Notes: generated by a model not told the origin, from the letters alone. 64,000 nt of DNA from Romanomermis culicivorax (GCA_963922205.1 CAWUHX010000091.1:496001-560000); one strand, 5' to 3'; shown: positions 31,491 through 44,152, counted from the stretch's first letter. Translations and numbers: made by a program.

Positions 31491-31789
31491 TGAAAAACAA
31501 AAGGAAAAAATCAAAAAAAGGAAAGAAACAAAACATTTTCTGGTGTTGTGACATGATTATCTGCAACTCGAACAGTTGTATCTTTGTTTCAATCATTCGA
31601 GTACTTATGCAGAATACAATCCTCTACTTATTTCGCGTATATACATGTATCAAATGGTATGAAACATGAAACATACAGGTTTGTTTCCTTTTTTCGCATG
31701 TTTGCTTTTTTTCAGGAATTCCCCAAAAAAGTTTTGTTTTCTAATAAACATTTTATTTACATATGGACGGAAAACATGTATGTACAACA

Positions 31790-32050
31790 TCAATAACAAA
31801 ATAAACAAATATATACTACATTAAATGGGTAAATTAAATATGTACAAAAATAACAGAAAAACAAATATTTACAACAATAATATAAAATCAAAAATGTAAA
31901 ACAACAAATTAAATATGTACAACAATGACATAAAAACACATATTTACAACAAATTGTAATAACAAAATTAATAATAATGTACAACAAACAGTTAAAAATG
32001 TACACCAATGGGTGAACAATTACAATACAAATATTTATAAAATTATACTA
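31790..32050. repeat. Degenerate tandem repeat, AT-rich (ATGTACAACAAT units)
   Basis: Repeats of roughly 45-60 bp built of AAATATGTACAACAATGAC-like blocks, giving a Cys/Tyr/Ile-rich minus-strand frame that is an artefact. Confidence 0.6.
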
Positions 32051-32417
32051 CAGACAGAATAATAAAACATTTCAACACATAAGAGACATAAAAATCGCGT
32101 AAAATTAAAGTATTAATCACAATAAAAATAAAAATTTGGTCACACATTTGAGCAAAAATTAAAAAATTAAAAAATCATGCTAAAATTTACATTGCAAAAT
32201 AAAAGGTGTATTGTAATAAACAAATACTTACAGATCTGTCAACATTACTCGGGTTGACCTCTAGCAATTCTGGTTGCATACCATCGCATAAGTAATACAA
32301 TGGTATATTGTTGTTCGGGTGCATTAGAATTCATGTGAAGTGACTTTGGCTGTGAATGATCATTGAGCTAAGATGGAATCTGTAATAAAACATGTATAAA
32401 TGAAACATAAAGTTATA

Positions 32418-34673
32418 TTAAGTTAAGAAGTAAAAACTAACTTTTTCTTGTTCAGTGTCAAAATCATGGGCAGTTGGAACAATTCCATGAATTTGGTGTT
32501 CCACAAAAGGATTGGTGGTGACATTAGAGGTATCCATTGCACCAATTCTGATGGATGTAAAGTCAGCGAACTGCTGCATTTTGCTTTGCCCAAACATTTG
32601 TGACATTGTTCTTGCAACTTCCAAATTCTCTCAGCATTTGAATTTTTCTATCATTTCCTCTTTCATTCTGTAAATGAGAAAATGTATGATAAAACATTTT
32701 ATTCAATATTTCTGATTTATACTTGGCCAGTGTGTCAATTTATATTGTGTGGTCTTTTTTCAGACAGTTGTTATTGCTGCATGTTGATATACAATATATG
32801 TGTACTAATGCCAGATGAGAATGGTGAAATAGTCATCCGCTGAACCAAAAGTATCAATCAACATAATATACTAGGTTGTCAACATACTTGTGAGGTGGTA
32901 AATCATTGATGTTTTGCAGAGCCTTCATCCAGCACAAGAGGGCTAGTTTGAATTTGCCCATGACTGCTAATTCCACAGACTTCTGTAACTGAGACAGTTC
33001 TGGAGGTATCTGTAAATTATTAATTATAAACAAAAATAAGTTCACAGAAAAATTAATTTTTTTTATGAATTCTAGATTGAATTTTTCATGCGTGTAGATC
33101 ATTATCAAACATGGAACTAATGTGCATGTATTATCCAGCTTGTATGTTTTCTTTTCAGCTCTGAGTGTGAAAGGTGGTTTTGCCCATCAGAAACATGTTA
33201 TTTTGAAGCACACGCTGCACTCCCAAAACAGTTTTGCTTTTCCCCTCTTTTTAAATAAATGTCCAATATATTGTCACAATTTTGATGGTGGGAATGTTTG
33301 CAGAATGGTGATACCCTGGAATCCCATGAAATTATTGGCGCTTTGTTTTCATCATCACAAATGTAATTTGAGGTATCCATTGTTGTGTCATCAGTGTCAT
33401 TTATCTGTGTAAGTAGTCTTCCTAAATGGGAAATTTGAATAATATACACAGTGTCTAAATTAAAGAATTTAATAAAAAATGTCATATCATGCTATTCTAG
33501 CATCATAGGGATGATCTTGATCAAAAATTAAAATAATTTTAAAATTTTTTAAAAATTTAAAAAAATTTAAAAATTATATTAGGACAAGTCCTACAACTCA
33601 AAAATGCCAAAAACATTGTTCTAATTTCATTTTGGACTGTTTTACTGCCTCAAGTGTCATATCCACCCTTTCTTGTCCACCAATTAGACTTCCGCATGTC
33701 TAATCAGCAGACAAGAAAAGTGGATATCACTGAACCTCAGCCCCTAAACTCAATATCGAGTTTTAGGACACAGTACTGCTATCCTAGCATCTCAGTGTTC
33801 ATCTTGATTGAAGATTATAATAATTTTAAAAAAATTTTAAAAATTTTCTGAATTTTCTGTTTAAGTTGTAAGAAAAGCATGACATGTGCAATAATTTCAG
33901 TATTCTGTATTTACTTCTTCAGTTTTGGAGATGCTGCATTTGCTTAAAATGGATTCCAAAGGAATGTCAATGTTTTGTGACATAATTGGTGGAGTTGGGT
34001 TTGTATATTTGGATTTATTTGGCATTTCAGGTTTGGCATCTTTAATGTTGATTGTCAAAATTGGGGATTCAATTATATTGTTCATCAATAATCATGTTGC
34101 CTTCTCTGGGGGTGAGTGGCCTGAATGAATTCTTAACTCAAGTTAGAAAACATTAAAATGAATAACTATTTAACATTTCTGGTATGGATTCTAGAAGAAC
34201 CAGTGAAATTGATGTTTTTCCTTCAACCGAGGAATCTGTTGATATCATTTTGACAAAGTTTCGTTTGGTGGCTACCAGTACCAAGGATTCTTCCACTGGG
34301 ATGTCGAATTCATTGTCATCCTTATTAAATTCAGTGTTCTTTTTGTGCATCTTTATCGATTTGACGTACGTTGCAACAAGCTGGTTTTCGACTCATTTTT
34401 TGTTTTTCTTGTTTGCACAGTCATTATATTTTTTTTTGTTTTAACTTTTATTTTGAATCCACAAGAAATGCAGACAGCAAGAATGTGATGGCAATAACAA
34501 GCACCACAGGAGCAGGTATAGGGGTCAAACTGTGCCATATACTTCATTTCAGTGTCTTGGACAATGACCAACTGTAAATGTAATACAGGTTGAATATATT
34601 CAAACATGAATATCCTTATCATATAAATAGTTACTTTATCAGGAGTGGGTGTGACTAATTTTTTGGCAACCAA
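32418..34673 (-). pseudogene. Decayed SWIM zinc-finger gene, probably transposon-derived
   Basis: The clearest part is 34673-34353 on the minus strand, which reads YTCSCGACYCHHILAV. That is a SWIM-type zinc finger (CxC...CxH) as found in Mutator-like transposases and in host ZSWIM proteins. Downstream on the same strand are Ser/Thr/Glu-rich open pieces at 34350-34153, 34088-33897, 33485-33198 and 32624-32418. They could be further exons or a broken single frame. No intact frame joins them, and no DDE catalytic domain was recognised. The gene would lie in a region rich in repeats and is therefore more likely an element remnant than a host gene. Confidence 0.45.
33490..33850. repeat. Dispersed repeat, copy 1
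   Basis: Contains GGACAAGTCCTACAA, CATATCCACC and TTTAAAAATTTT runs. It is inverted relative to 35760-36000 and 36060-36250. Confidence 0.55.
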
Positions 34674-35750
34674 ATACTGGGCCAGTCACATCACTGTGTT
34701 TACATCCCCTGGTACATTCAGAGGTGGATCTTCCACTTGCACCAGAGGTATCTGTGGAGCAATTCTACCATAACTAACAAATTCCAAGATGTTTTTGGGG
34801 CACAAGTTTTCTCATTTTGGCATTTAAGAAGCTGGACATAGAGTGATGCCTGGTTTTAATGTGAAATTGCCCAAGCTGTACTTTGCTCAATCATATTCAA
34901 CTATGTAGTACTCGTACAAGTTGTAAAATCTTAAGTTGGATGTAACTTTTGTTGAATTTCACACCATTGGAAGTTTTTTACCTAAAAATTTAAAAGTTCA
35001 AATATTCATGAATTATTTTCACAAACTTAAGTTTCATATCAGTTCAATTGAAAACTTAAAAGCATGCCACAAATCACTGGCATTTCTTTTGGTACATTAG
35101 CAGGGTGTCAAGCAGTTCCCAAAATGAAATTTCCTGACCTTACCAGGTTTTCTCCGTCCATTTCACAGATTTTGCAAGATTTTTTCCGAGTGAAAAGTAA
35201 AAGTAATTCCCACATATAAAGTTATAAATGACATGGGTAACATCACAGTTTTATGTGAGATTTACCCAAAAAATAACAAATTTGTAGAAATTACGATTTT
35301 TGGCGAAAAAAATTACATACTATTCTTGAAATAAAGATTTGAAAAATTGCTAGTCAAAAATGTTTTCTTTCTGTTTTTCAGTTTACCAAGGTTCACTTAA
35401 CACCCTGTTTAGTCAACTACATTAATAACTTTTTTCCAAAAAAAGTTTCAAAACTTGTCATACTTGTTTTGTATCAAGTAGTTTCATAATGGCTTCTAAT
35501 CCCACTGTAAATTCTTTCTTAGCATTCAACAACCATATATACATCACTTTTGGCCCTGTGCAATTGCTTGAAACAGCCAGAATTCAATCTCCCATGATTG
35601 GTGCATTTTCTATAAAAGGCTTGTCACTATTTGAATTCCCGTGAGGACATGGTTCACCATATTTTTCAATACCAATGTAGTGTACAATACCTACTTTTTT
35701 GATACTGATGTTTTTGTTATCATTTGCTTTGGAATATTGGCTATATTCAA
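34674..35750. other. AT-rich stretch, no gene recognised
   Basis: No supported exon or element end. It may be the upstream part of the decayed minus-strand SWIM gene. Confidence 0.35.
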
Positions 35751-35759
35751 CTTTTCAAA

Positions 35760-36250
35760 CCATTATCTCTGGTAGATATGACATTTGAGGCAATAAAAGA
35801 GTCCAAAATGAAATCAGAACAATGTTTTTGGTATTATTGAGGTTGTACGACTTGCACCAACATAATTTCTAAAAAATTTAAAATTTTAAAAATTTAAAGT
35901 TTTAAAATTTTTTCAACATTTTAAAATTTTGTTTGAAATTTTAAAATTATTTTAATTTTCGATCAAGATCAACACTGAGATGGTAAGATAGCAGTACCGC
36001 ATTCTAAAACTTGATATTGACTTCACGAGCTAAGTTTTAGTTATTGTTCACTAATTAGACATGTGGAAGTCTAGTCTGTGGACAAGAAAAGGTGGATATG
36101 ATATTTGATGCAGTAAAACGATCCAAAATGCAATTAGAACAATGTTTTTGGTACTGTTGACATTGTAGGACTTGCCCCAACATAATTTAAAAAAATTTAA
36201 AATATTAAAATTTTTATTTAAAATCTTTATTTTTTAAAATTTTCAACTAT
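35760..36250. repeat. Dispersed repeat, copies 2 and 3 in tandem
   Basis: Two inverted relatives of 33490-33850. Both read CAATGTTTTTGGTA, then ACTTGC-CCAACATAATTT, followed by AAAATTT runs. The second starts near 36060. Confidence 0.55.
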
Positions 36251-36363
36251 TTAACTTTCAGCAAGTCACAATGGCAGCAAAAAATTCAAATGAAGTATGG
36301 CCCAAGGCCTGGAAGGCCACTGACAAAGGATGAGAAAAAAGCTGATTCAGGCTTGTAAAAATT

Positions 36364-36570
36364 TAGGGATGGGCGGGGTATCCAGATCCAGATTGGGATC
36401 CATGGATATCCACCTAAATTTTAGGATCCAGATCGGATCCAGATCCCCTAAACCAGATTTATTTGGATCTGGATCCAATCCAGATCCATTGAACCAAATT
36501 TTTTAAGATCCGGATCTGGATCTGGATCCCTTTTGTCAATGATTAAGATCTGGTCATAATCGGTAATGGA
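36364..36570 (+). mobile_element. Terminal fragment of a hAT-like element (TAGGGATGGGC end)
   Basis: Starts TAGGGATGGGCGGGGTATCC, followed by repeated GGATCCAGATC units and TTTTGTCAATGATTAAGATC. This is the reverse complement of 51240-51447 over about 200 bp. Confidence 0.65.
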
Positions 36571-36600
36571 AAATATATTAAAAACTGGCAATGATTTATC

Positions 36601-36722
36601 ATCATCACTTCCGTCTTTCTGTGGCGCTCCACTTCTATGCAAATGTTTGCACCACTGGTCATCCAATTTTTTGATTTGCATGTCGATTTCCCATCGCAAC
36701 TTGCCAGCAACAGGGTGCCCAA
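36601..36722 (-). repeat. Fragment shared in reverse with 28233-28345
   Basis: The minus-strand frame reads GHPVAGKLRWEIDMQIKKLD and then HRSGAPQKDGS. Function is unknown. Confidence 0.5.
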
Positions 36723-36754
36723 CAGGATCAGCTTTTGTCTGATATGTCAAATCG

Positions 36755-37258
36755 CAACTCCTGGAAAGGCTACAATACCGCCATTGAACCCTATCATTCC
36801 AAGAGGACTATTTGACATAGTCTCTGTCAGTATTGTGAGAATTTCTCCCATGAGTGAGGAGAGACCATATGTTATAGTATTTCAGGATTATTTTATGAAA
36901 TGGGTAGAAGCAGAGATGATCCCGGATCAATCCACAATAACCATTGTTGATAGTTTTTTGCGAAATATTGTGTTCAGGCATGGAACCCCCACCAAATTAT
37001 TGGAACGTTGATTTGATGATGTCAGTTTGCAAATTGTTGGAACGTCAAAAAATTTTCATCACTGCATATCATCCCCAGGGAAATGGGATGGTTGAAAGGT
37101 TTAATCAAACCTTGATCAAGCAGTTGAGGAAAGTTACCATTGAAGATTTTGATAAATGGGACAGATATCTTTAATCTATTGTTTTTGCTTATAATGCCAG
37201 ACCTTATACATCAACAAAATGTTCACCATTTGCTTTGTTGAGAGGGCATGAGGCTAAT
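36755..37258 (+). pseudogene. Ty3/gypsy integrase fragment, frameshifted
   Basis: The plus strand encodes an integrase core in pieces. A first frame, to about 37011, reads FDIVSVSIVRISPM and [17 protein letters not shown] second, from about 37040, reads TAYHPQGNGMVERFNQTLIK, the integrase region around the catalytic glutamate. It ends in LLRGHEAN exactly where the left LTR of the minus-strand retrotransposon begins. The frame breaks near 37010 and 37172. It is a different, older copy from the minus-strand element. Confidence 0.75.
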
Positions 37259-37748
37259 TGTTATATTTTATTTTCTTTTATTTGAGACCCTCAACTGGCA
37301 ATCCACCAAAAGATTTAAGATTTGATTTTGAAGTCAAAAATATTTTAGGCAGGATTTCCAAGAAGTTCAAACCATAATATTAAGTCTTACCTTGTGTTGG
37401 GCTGGGGCCCATAGGCCTTTTGATTTTTGGACAAACGGTCAAAAATATTTCGCAAATTGGAATATTCTAAATTGAGAAAACTTCAGTTTCCCAATTTAAA
37501 ATATTTATCAGAATTGGTGGCAGTAAATAGTGCAGTGAGAATTTATTTGAAGAGATGATCAGACAGTAAGGAAAACAAAATGAATAATCATTCACTGACC
37601 GAAATTCCAGCACACTACAGTAATTGCGTCACCTGGTTTGAATTAAGATAGCATGCTTGAGACATGCTCATCTTTGGTTGTAAAGATCAGAGAGTTGTTA
37701 AGTGACATCAAAAACAGTTGTGGTAGACTGGAAAATGTCACTACAAAA
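37259..37748 (-). repeat. 3' LTR of the gypsy-like element
   Basis: About 490 bp. On the minus strand it runs from TTTTGTAGTGACATTTTCC to ATATAACA. It aligns along its length with 52837-53127 plus 56283-56463. Confidence 0.8.
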
Positions 37749-37759
37749 CCCCTACCCTT
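37749..37759 (-). other. Polypurine tract
   Basis: Minus strand AAGGGTAGGGG directly before the 3' LTR, the expected primer site for second-strand synthesis. Confidence 0.7.
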
Positions 37760-38140
37760 GCAGCAGATCACCCTAAGGGATCAAGACTACAAGGTGCATT
37801 GAAGTTGTTGTAGTGCGAGAATTTTTTGATCCTCATTTGTGGAAGAATGAGGGCAGACGTAACAGAATCCAAAATGGCAAGAAGGTGAGCTTAAGATACT
37901 TACTTTACTAGGCCAGAGGCCGCAGTGCAAACCAGTTGTGTGAATTTGGTCATCACAAAGAAAAATCACACATAAGAAAAATAATTTCACAGGGCTGGTC
38001 CCAAAACTGTACAAAAGCTCTAAAAATGAAAGTAAAAACGAGGGCACTGAGATTATATTTTTGAGCAGAGAAATTAAAGAAAACAAACAAAACAAACCCA
38101 GAAAAACTAAAAATATCAGTAGTTGTGATAGATTACTGAT
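37760..38140 (-). other. Element interior between last reading frame and polypurine tract
   Basis: No domain recognised; presumably the untranslated 3' part of the retroelement. Confidence 0.4.
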
Positions 38141-40350
38141 TTAAGGACGAATGGTGTGAGAACCAGAATGTTGATGTGACTGTTGAGAAGGTTGCGAAGT
38201 AGCATCAGGTGGAATATTAGCACCAGTTATGACTTGAGGACAATCAAGAGGTGCAGTATCACAAGGTAGTGGCATTGGAGGTAAGTCAGAAACTGCAGAT
38301 ACATAAAATTGACCAAGAATGTGACAACTGGCCTGATGTTCAGCATGAGCATTGGCATGAACCATGGCTAGCTTTGGAAGCCTGTCAGGGTCAGTGATGC
38401 CTATGTCTTCAGGTTTTTGGAGAATAGATTCTATCATGCCAACAGAGGAGAGGCAGTGACCAAATGCACCGGATGTGATAATTATTGACTTTGGTGCAAG
38501 AAGAGGATGAGGGCAGCTATTTGAACAGAAGCAGTTGAGCCATAAGTGGTAAAGTGAGGCAGCATCCAGTCAATGATGGTTTGCAACAGGCTGTCTGGAA
38601 TGGCGTGATCAGTTGCATTAGTGACTGTGATAGGTATCTCTATACAGTTGATAAAGAGACATAGCTGCATCATTTGCCTTTTGGGGGCAGCACCAGACAG
38701 CAGCTGGATATTAAGGTAAGATTAAAAATATCAGGCTCTGCCAACATTCTCAGCCTGAAGACTCTCTCAGGTGGATTAGCTGGTTGAGCCAATGAAGTAG
38801 CAGATTGTGACATAGAAGCAGATGTGGTCAGGACAGAAGTGGACATTGTTGCAGTAGTGGAAGTAGTTGGACTTATACTAGAAGAAATAAGCTGAGTAGT
38901 TGCACTCATTGTGGTAGACAAGGTTGATGGCGAAGCTACTGGAGCTTGCTGAACAGGTGGTGGAGGTGGAGGAGGTTGAGCCGCAGCTGCAGCGATTAGC
39001 TGGTACTGTTGCTGAAATTGTTCAGAAAGTGTCAGAAAAGAAGTTGGATACACAGCCAGTGGTGCCTGATAGACAACAGTGGGCTGTAGTGTCGCATAAG
39101 CCTGTGGAGGAGGTGGAAGTTGTACAGGATACTGATACTGAGGAACAACAGCTGGTTGATACTGTTGTTGAACAAAAGGCTGGTAAATGGGTGCAACAGC
39201 TGCGGTTGACTTGTGGAGCACTGAAACCAAAGGGAAAAGAAATGGAAAACAGAGATGGAAGAGTTTCAATAGAGACCTTTGGAATAGTTTGTTTCCAGGG
39301 TCATGACCTAACTACAGGTTTTGAAGATGCCTGAGGTTGTGAGAAACACTGAGGTGTGACTCTAGAACAATGGGGATCATATTGCTGAGCAGGTGTAGAC
39401 TTAGGTTTAATTGCTGGTTTAGTCTTCAAAGTCTCGGCCCTTTTTTGAGCAGCCCGAGAAGACTTTGCTGTAGGTTTGTGAGATTTATCAGATTTGTCCT
39501 GATGCTCGATCTTCCGTTTCTTTAACTGACTATGGAGATAGTGAACAATATCTGTAACAGGTTTATTAGAAATGTCAAGGATGTGGAAATTGGTGACAAC
39601 TTTAGTTCCTGCCTGGATCTGAGCTAATGCTTCAGCAAGGTCTTCATGAGTGAGCGTAGGACCCGAAACTGGAGTAGCAGAAGTGGAAAGTGAAGGCTTT
39701 GTGACTACAGTGGCCACAGCAACCTTCGGTATATGAAAAGGTTGCGTAGACATTGCAGGTAAAGTTGATTGAGCTGCAGAAGTGGATGTTTGAGGCTGCC
39801 CTAGAACTTGAGATTGTGGTGCGGCACTCACAGGTTGAGGTTGAGGAGGAGAAGGTGTTTGAACAACTAAATTTGTTTGGACCATTGCTGGCTGACCTGA
39901 GGTTAAGGCAGGAGTGGAAGGTAAAAATCCAAAAATAGACTCATACAGAAATTTATGATCACACTCCCATAAGCACTTAAGCTCTCCTCGGGAAGGTGAT
40001 ATACTAAGTATGGTAGGCGTATCTAGCTTATAACCTCACATGATTTTACATGCAATGTGGAACATATCTAGGTCAATAGTAACATGCTCATCCAGGTCAA
40101 TCAGGGAGGTATCTATTGGTACTAGATGTGGTTGTTGAGGTTGAGCAGAAAGTGAACCAGACATGGAAACTGAAGGAGCAGCAACTTGTGATTGAGTCTG
40201 TCGCTCAGTTGTGATTGTAGTAGAATCAGTAACTGAAGTTACCAAAACTATCGAAGGAACTTGTGACTCAGCTTGAGACTCAGTCTGCAGTTCTTCAGTT
40301 TGGTCTAAATTGATGGTTAGATTTGATAGTGGCATCTCTTCCTTGATCAA
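38141..40350 (-). pseudogene. Post-integrase Gln/Pro/Ser/Thr-rich region of the retroelement
   Basis: Successive minus-strand frames at 40350-40036, 39885-39301, 39269-38670 and 38437-38141 share a composition rich in Gln, Pro, Ser, Thr, Val and Ala, with a basic patch KKRKIEHQDK. They look like one low-complexity protein broken by frameshifts. No transmembrane segment or furin-like site is visible, so nothing indicates an envelope glycoprotein. Most Ty3/gypsy elements end after integrase, so this extra ~2.2 kb is unusual. The frame at 46978-46268 upstream of gag has the same flavour. Function unknown. Confidence 0.5.
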
Positions 40351-40519
40351 AGGATGAGATTGAGAAAGAATTAAGAAAAATAGATATGTACAGAAATAAA
40401 TACAGGGATGTGACAGTTAACTCAATTATTTAGTGATAGCAAGTGGATGAGGAGGACCACCAGCTTCAGCTAAAAAGATTTCCCTAGCAGATCATGGAAT
40501 ACAGTTTTTAAGGCCAGAC

Positions 40520-41594
40520 ATGGACATAATTTAAGGCCTACCAGGAGAATCTAATGCATCAATAGTGACAACATTATGCTCAAGAGTAGAGATATTGGTA
40601 ATAATGTATGGATAGAGGTAGTTGGGCTGTATCTTATTACCTTTCTTGAAGTTAACCAGTAACATGAAATCATTTATGGCGATCTCATGGTGTTTGGCTT
40701 TCTTATCGTAATAGAATTTACTGGTGGTTGCAGCTCTTTCCAGGTTTCCCCTTACATTTTTATACAGATTCAGATGAGATTGAGTGAGAATATGCTAATA
40801 TGCATCATAGTTAAGAGGTAAGGTCAGATGTTTTGTGCATCCATAATCAAACATAGTTCGAGGCACATGACCTCTCAACAATTTGAAAAGAGAATGGCAT
40901 GCGGCAGTGTAAGGAGTAGCATTATAGGTGAAGACTGTATAGGGTAGGTAATGTCCCCAATTATTGGGGTCTTCCACAGTATACCTTTCTAGTTGAGAAA
41001 TTAAGGTTTGATTTAATATATCAACCATCCCATTGCACTGAGGATGATATGCAGTAGTTTGAACTTTCCTAATTTTAAGTAGCTCACAAACCTCTTGCAT
41101 GAGTTTTGAGGTGAAACAGCTACCTTGATCAGAGATCAGAAATTGAGGAGTTCCAGGTTGCAGAATGACATTGTTAACAAAACATTCGACTATAGTAGAG
41201 GCCTTCTGATCAGGGATCAGGTGAGCACTTACCCACTTAGTGAAGTAGTCTTGGAAAACAATGACCTAAGATCTGTGATCGTGTCTTCCATTTTGGGAGA
41301 CCAAAAGTGAAGCTTTATGGCATCAAGAGTAGGATTGTGCCTTTGATGGTTCTTAATTTTTGCACCATGGAATTATTGAAGAACGGTATCAACAAGTGCT
41401 GTGGGGAAAATGAGTTGTGTCAGTGCCTTAGACTGTCCGTAGAGTATACCAGCTTCAATGAAAGAGCAGGTAGGAGACTCAAGAAGATTATCAGAGTTAA
41501 GAGCAGTTATAATTTTAATTAAAACAGGGTCTTCATTTTGAAGTCGAGTAATTTCATCTGGTGAAGCAACAGAAGGTCATTCCACTGCCGGTAA
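40520..41594 (-). pseudogene. Retroelement integrase, broken
   Basis: The best-preserved piece (41100-40795) reads [19 protein letters not shown], with the integrase-core layout, and then [12 protein letters not shown] and LLRGHVP. At the position of the usual catalytic glutamate (GMVERFN) there is GMVDILN, so the core appears altered as well as frameshifted. Upstream sequence to 41594 contains stops. Downstream, about 40720-40520, a shifted frame looks like the C-terminal SH3-like part. Confidence 0.65.
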
Positions 41595-42067
41595 CTAGAA
41601 ATCACCTTTTAACAAAGCTTGAGGATTGCACACAGTAGTTTGAGGAGTGTTAGAGGTCTTAGCCATAGAATGAGTAACTGCATCTTTGATAGGAATATCA
41701 AACTCTAAAGCGGTTTGTTCAGAAGAGCAAAATTCAGATCTAAAGATTTCAGAAGTAAGTTGTTCAGTTGGAGGGATAGGAGCCAGTTCACGAAGATCTT
41801 TGCGAGACAAAGAAATCCCCATAGGCATTATCCTTTTTTTGACACCTTATAGTCATAGTCTTGCAAGCTAATTGCAAAGCTTTGCAATTTTGTGTTCCTA
41901 TATTTCTCCTCTTTTAACCATTGTGAAGGTTTATGGTCAGTACGCACTATGACACGTTGTCCATAAACATAATGTCTGTACTTTGCAAAACCATGAACAA
42001 TTGCGAGACATTTACTTTCAGTAGTGCTATAGCCAGTTTCAGCATCAGTTAAGACATGGATATACAC
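41595..42067 (-). pseudogene. Retroelement RNase H and connection region, broken
   Basis: The 42067-41828 frame reads YSTTESKCLAIVHGFAKYRH and then VIVRTDHKPSQWL, a Ty3/gypsy RNase H pattern. The preceding part, linking to RT at 42154, is in another frame. The following frame, 41828-41595, is a linker of unknown role. Confidence 0.7.
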
Positions 42068-42153
42068 TTAAAATCACCAGATTCTTGATACAAAACTGCA
42101 CCTACTGCTGTAGTACTGGCATCTGTTTGGGTGATAAATGGAGCTTTACCATC

Positions 42154-43023
42154 CTAAACAGGGTAATGCAGCAAAGGAGTAGATGTGAGAGCACTTTTAA
42201 TACCATCAAATGCTTGTCTTCGAAGATCAGTAACAGTGTAGGTCCCGTCTTTTTGGAGCAGCTCATAGAGTGGTGCTGATAAGGTAGCCAGTTTAGGAAT
42301 AAGGCACTTGTACCATTGTACAAGGCCAAGAAAGCTTTGCATCTGCTCTTTGGTACTTGGAAATGGGTAATCCCAAATAGCTTTTACTTTATCCGGATCA
42401 GCACAGATGCCATCAGAATTCAGAAGGTAACTGAGAAATTTGACCTTAGGAGGTAGAAATTCACACTTATCTGGTTGAAAAGTGAGATTGGCGTCTCTGA
42501 GCCCCTTGAAGATCATCTGAATATGTTCGAGATGCTCTTCGAAAGTTTTGGAGAAAACAATAATATCATCTATGTAGACCAAGCAGATTTTCCAGATATA
42601 AGGATGAAGAATTCTTCCCATCAGATGTTGAAATTCTCCAAGAGCATTTTTCAAGCCAAAGGGTAAAACCTTGAACCAAAAAAGTCCTACCTGGCAGATG
42701 AAAGTAGTTTTGTCACGAGATTCAGAGTCAAGAGGTAGTTGGCAGTAGCCTGCTTTCAAATCCAGAGTTGTGAAAAACTTTGCATTTCCCATTACATCTA
42801 GGTAATCATCAATTCTAGGAATTGGAAAATGATCACTAGGTGTAACTTTGTTAATGCCTTGATAGTCGACCACCGGGTGCCAAGAACGGTCCTTCTTCTC
42901 CACTAGAAAAAGAGGAGCAGCCCAAGGGGACCATGAAGGTTCAATGAAGTTTTTATTGATCATTTGCTGAATGTGAGACCTAACTACAGGACATTGTTCA
43001 ATGGGAGCACGATAGTTGAGCAT
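42154..43023 (-). pseudogene. Retroelement reverse transcriptase
   Basis: 290 codons without a stop. Landmarks in order: [63 protein letters not shown] and the catalytic [10 protein letters not shown], then the thumb and connection. The typical NAPATFQ block reads NALGEFQ. This is the best-kept domain of the element, but the reading frame ends before RNase H. Confidence 0.85.
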
Positions 43024-43093
43024 CGCCAGTATGGATGTTCACCATGAGCTCATGAGTAAAGGTAGGAGGATCACCAGGTAAGCTAAAGACATC

Positions 43094-43420
43094 TCAATTC
43101 CTTTTGAGTATCTTAATTGCTTTAGCCTTCTGAGTGGGCCAGACAAAGGTATTTTGAGTCATTTTTTGAAGAGCTAAGTGAAGTTTTTGAGAATCAGAAG
43201 TGTTAGGTAAAGAATGATTTAATGCGGCAGGTTGGTGATCAGCTGGATCATGCTCTGATGCAGCTACAGCAACATTAGAGAGAATATCCCGTGAGCGGGT
43301 GTGCAACTTTTCCAGAGAGTCCTTCACAACAGCAACTACTTGGTTAGCCCGAAGCTTAAGACAGTTTCCAGAATTGTTGACAAACAGAAGTGGACAGGTT
43401 CCATTAGAGATATTAATCAC
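43094..43420 (-). pseudogene. Spacer between protease and RT
   Basis: The frame contains INISNGTCPLLFVNNSGN, the beta-rich segment usually found just before RT in Ty3/gypsy polyproteins. It ends in a stop about 70 bp before the RT frame. Confidence 0.5.
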
Positions 43421-43897
43421 CCAAGTCTCAACAGAAATTCTTCACGGTTAAAGGTATTAGATGCAGGTTGAACTGTGAGATCAGGTATGGATGCATCTCT
43501 CTGTGGAAAAACATGACAATGAATCCAGTGTCGAGAATAAGGTTGAATCTTAACAGTAGCAGCAGTGACAATAAAGACAGGTTCGGCAGGTTCAGCGAAA
43601 ACTAGATTGTTAGAATCTACAGGTGTGGGAGTGTCGGTTTGAACAAGTTGATCAGAGGATTCAGCTTCAATCTCATCAACTTGCTCACCACTTTCAGATG
43701 ATGGATAGTCTGAAGATTGGGTGTGAATCAGAATTTCTTCTAGAATGGGTCCTTCAAGATTGGTGAGAGTTGAAATTATTTCAGGTTAGTTAGGCAGATA
43801 TCTAGGAATTATGGTAAGAGGTTGCCATTTATTGGCTATCTGAAGGTATCCTTGCTTAAAGTTGAGAATGGCTTGGACATCAGGATGAGCCAGAAAG

Positions 43898-44152
43898 TCA
43901 GTACCAAAGATGTTGATTGAAATCAGATTCCATAGTAAATAAAACCAGACCATGGATCTTTACCCCTGCTCCGTCTGTGACACATATGTGGCCACAGACA
44001 GGTAGAGGGGTATTGATCTTCTCAAAAGCTCTTCTAACAAGACCAGAGGATAACACAGAACACTGAGCACCTGTATCCATGAGAGCATTTGCAGTTATGC
44101 ATCCAATTTTGATAGGAATGAGAAAGGCATTAGTAGGTAGATAGTTTTTCAC
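43898..44152 (-). pseudogene. Retroelement aspartic protease
   Basis: Contains ALMDTGAQCSVLSSGLV, with the DTG active-site triad, then HICVTDGAGVKIHG. The frame ends at 43898, before the usual C-terminal ILG-type strand. Confidence 0.7.

Noticed and set aside
38924-39334. 136-codon plus-strand frame rich in Val/Glu/Gln
   Set aside because: Antisense shadow of the Gln/Pro-rich minus-strand region of the retroelement.
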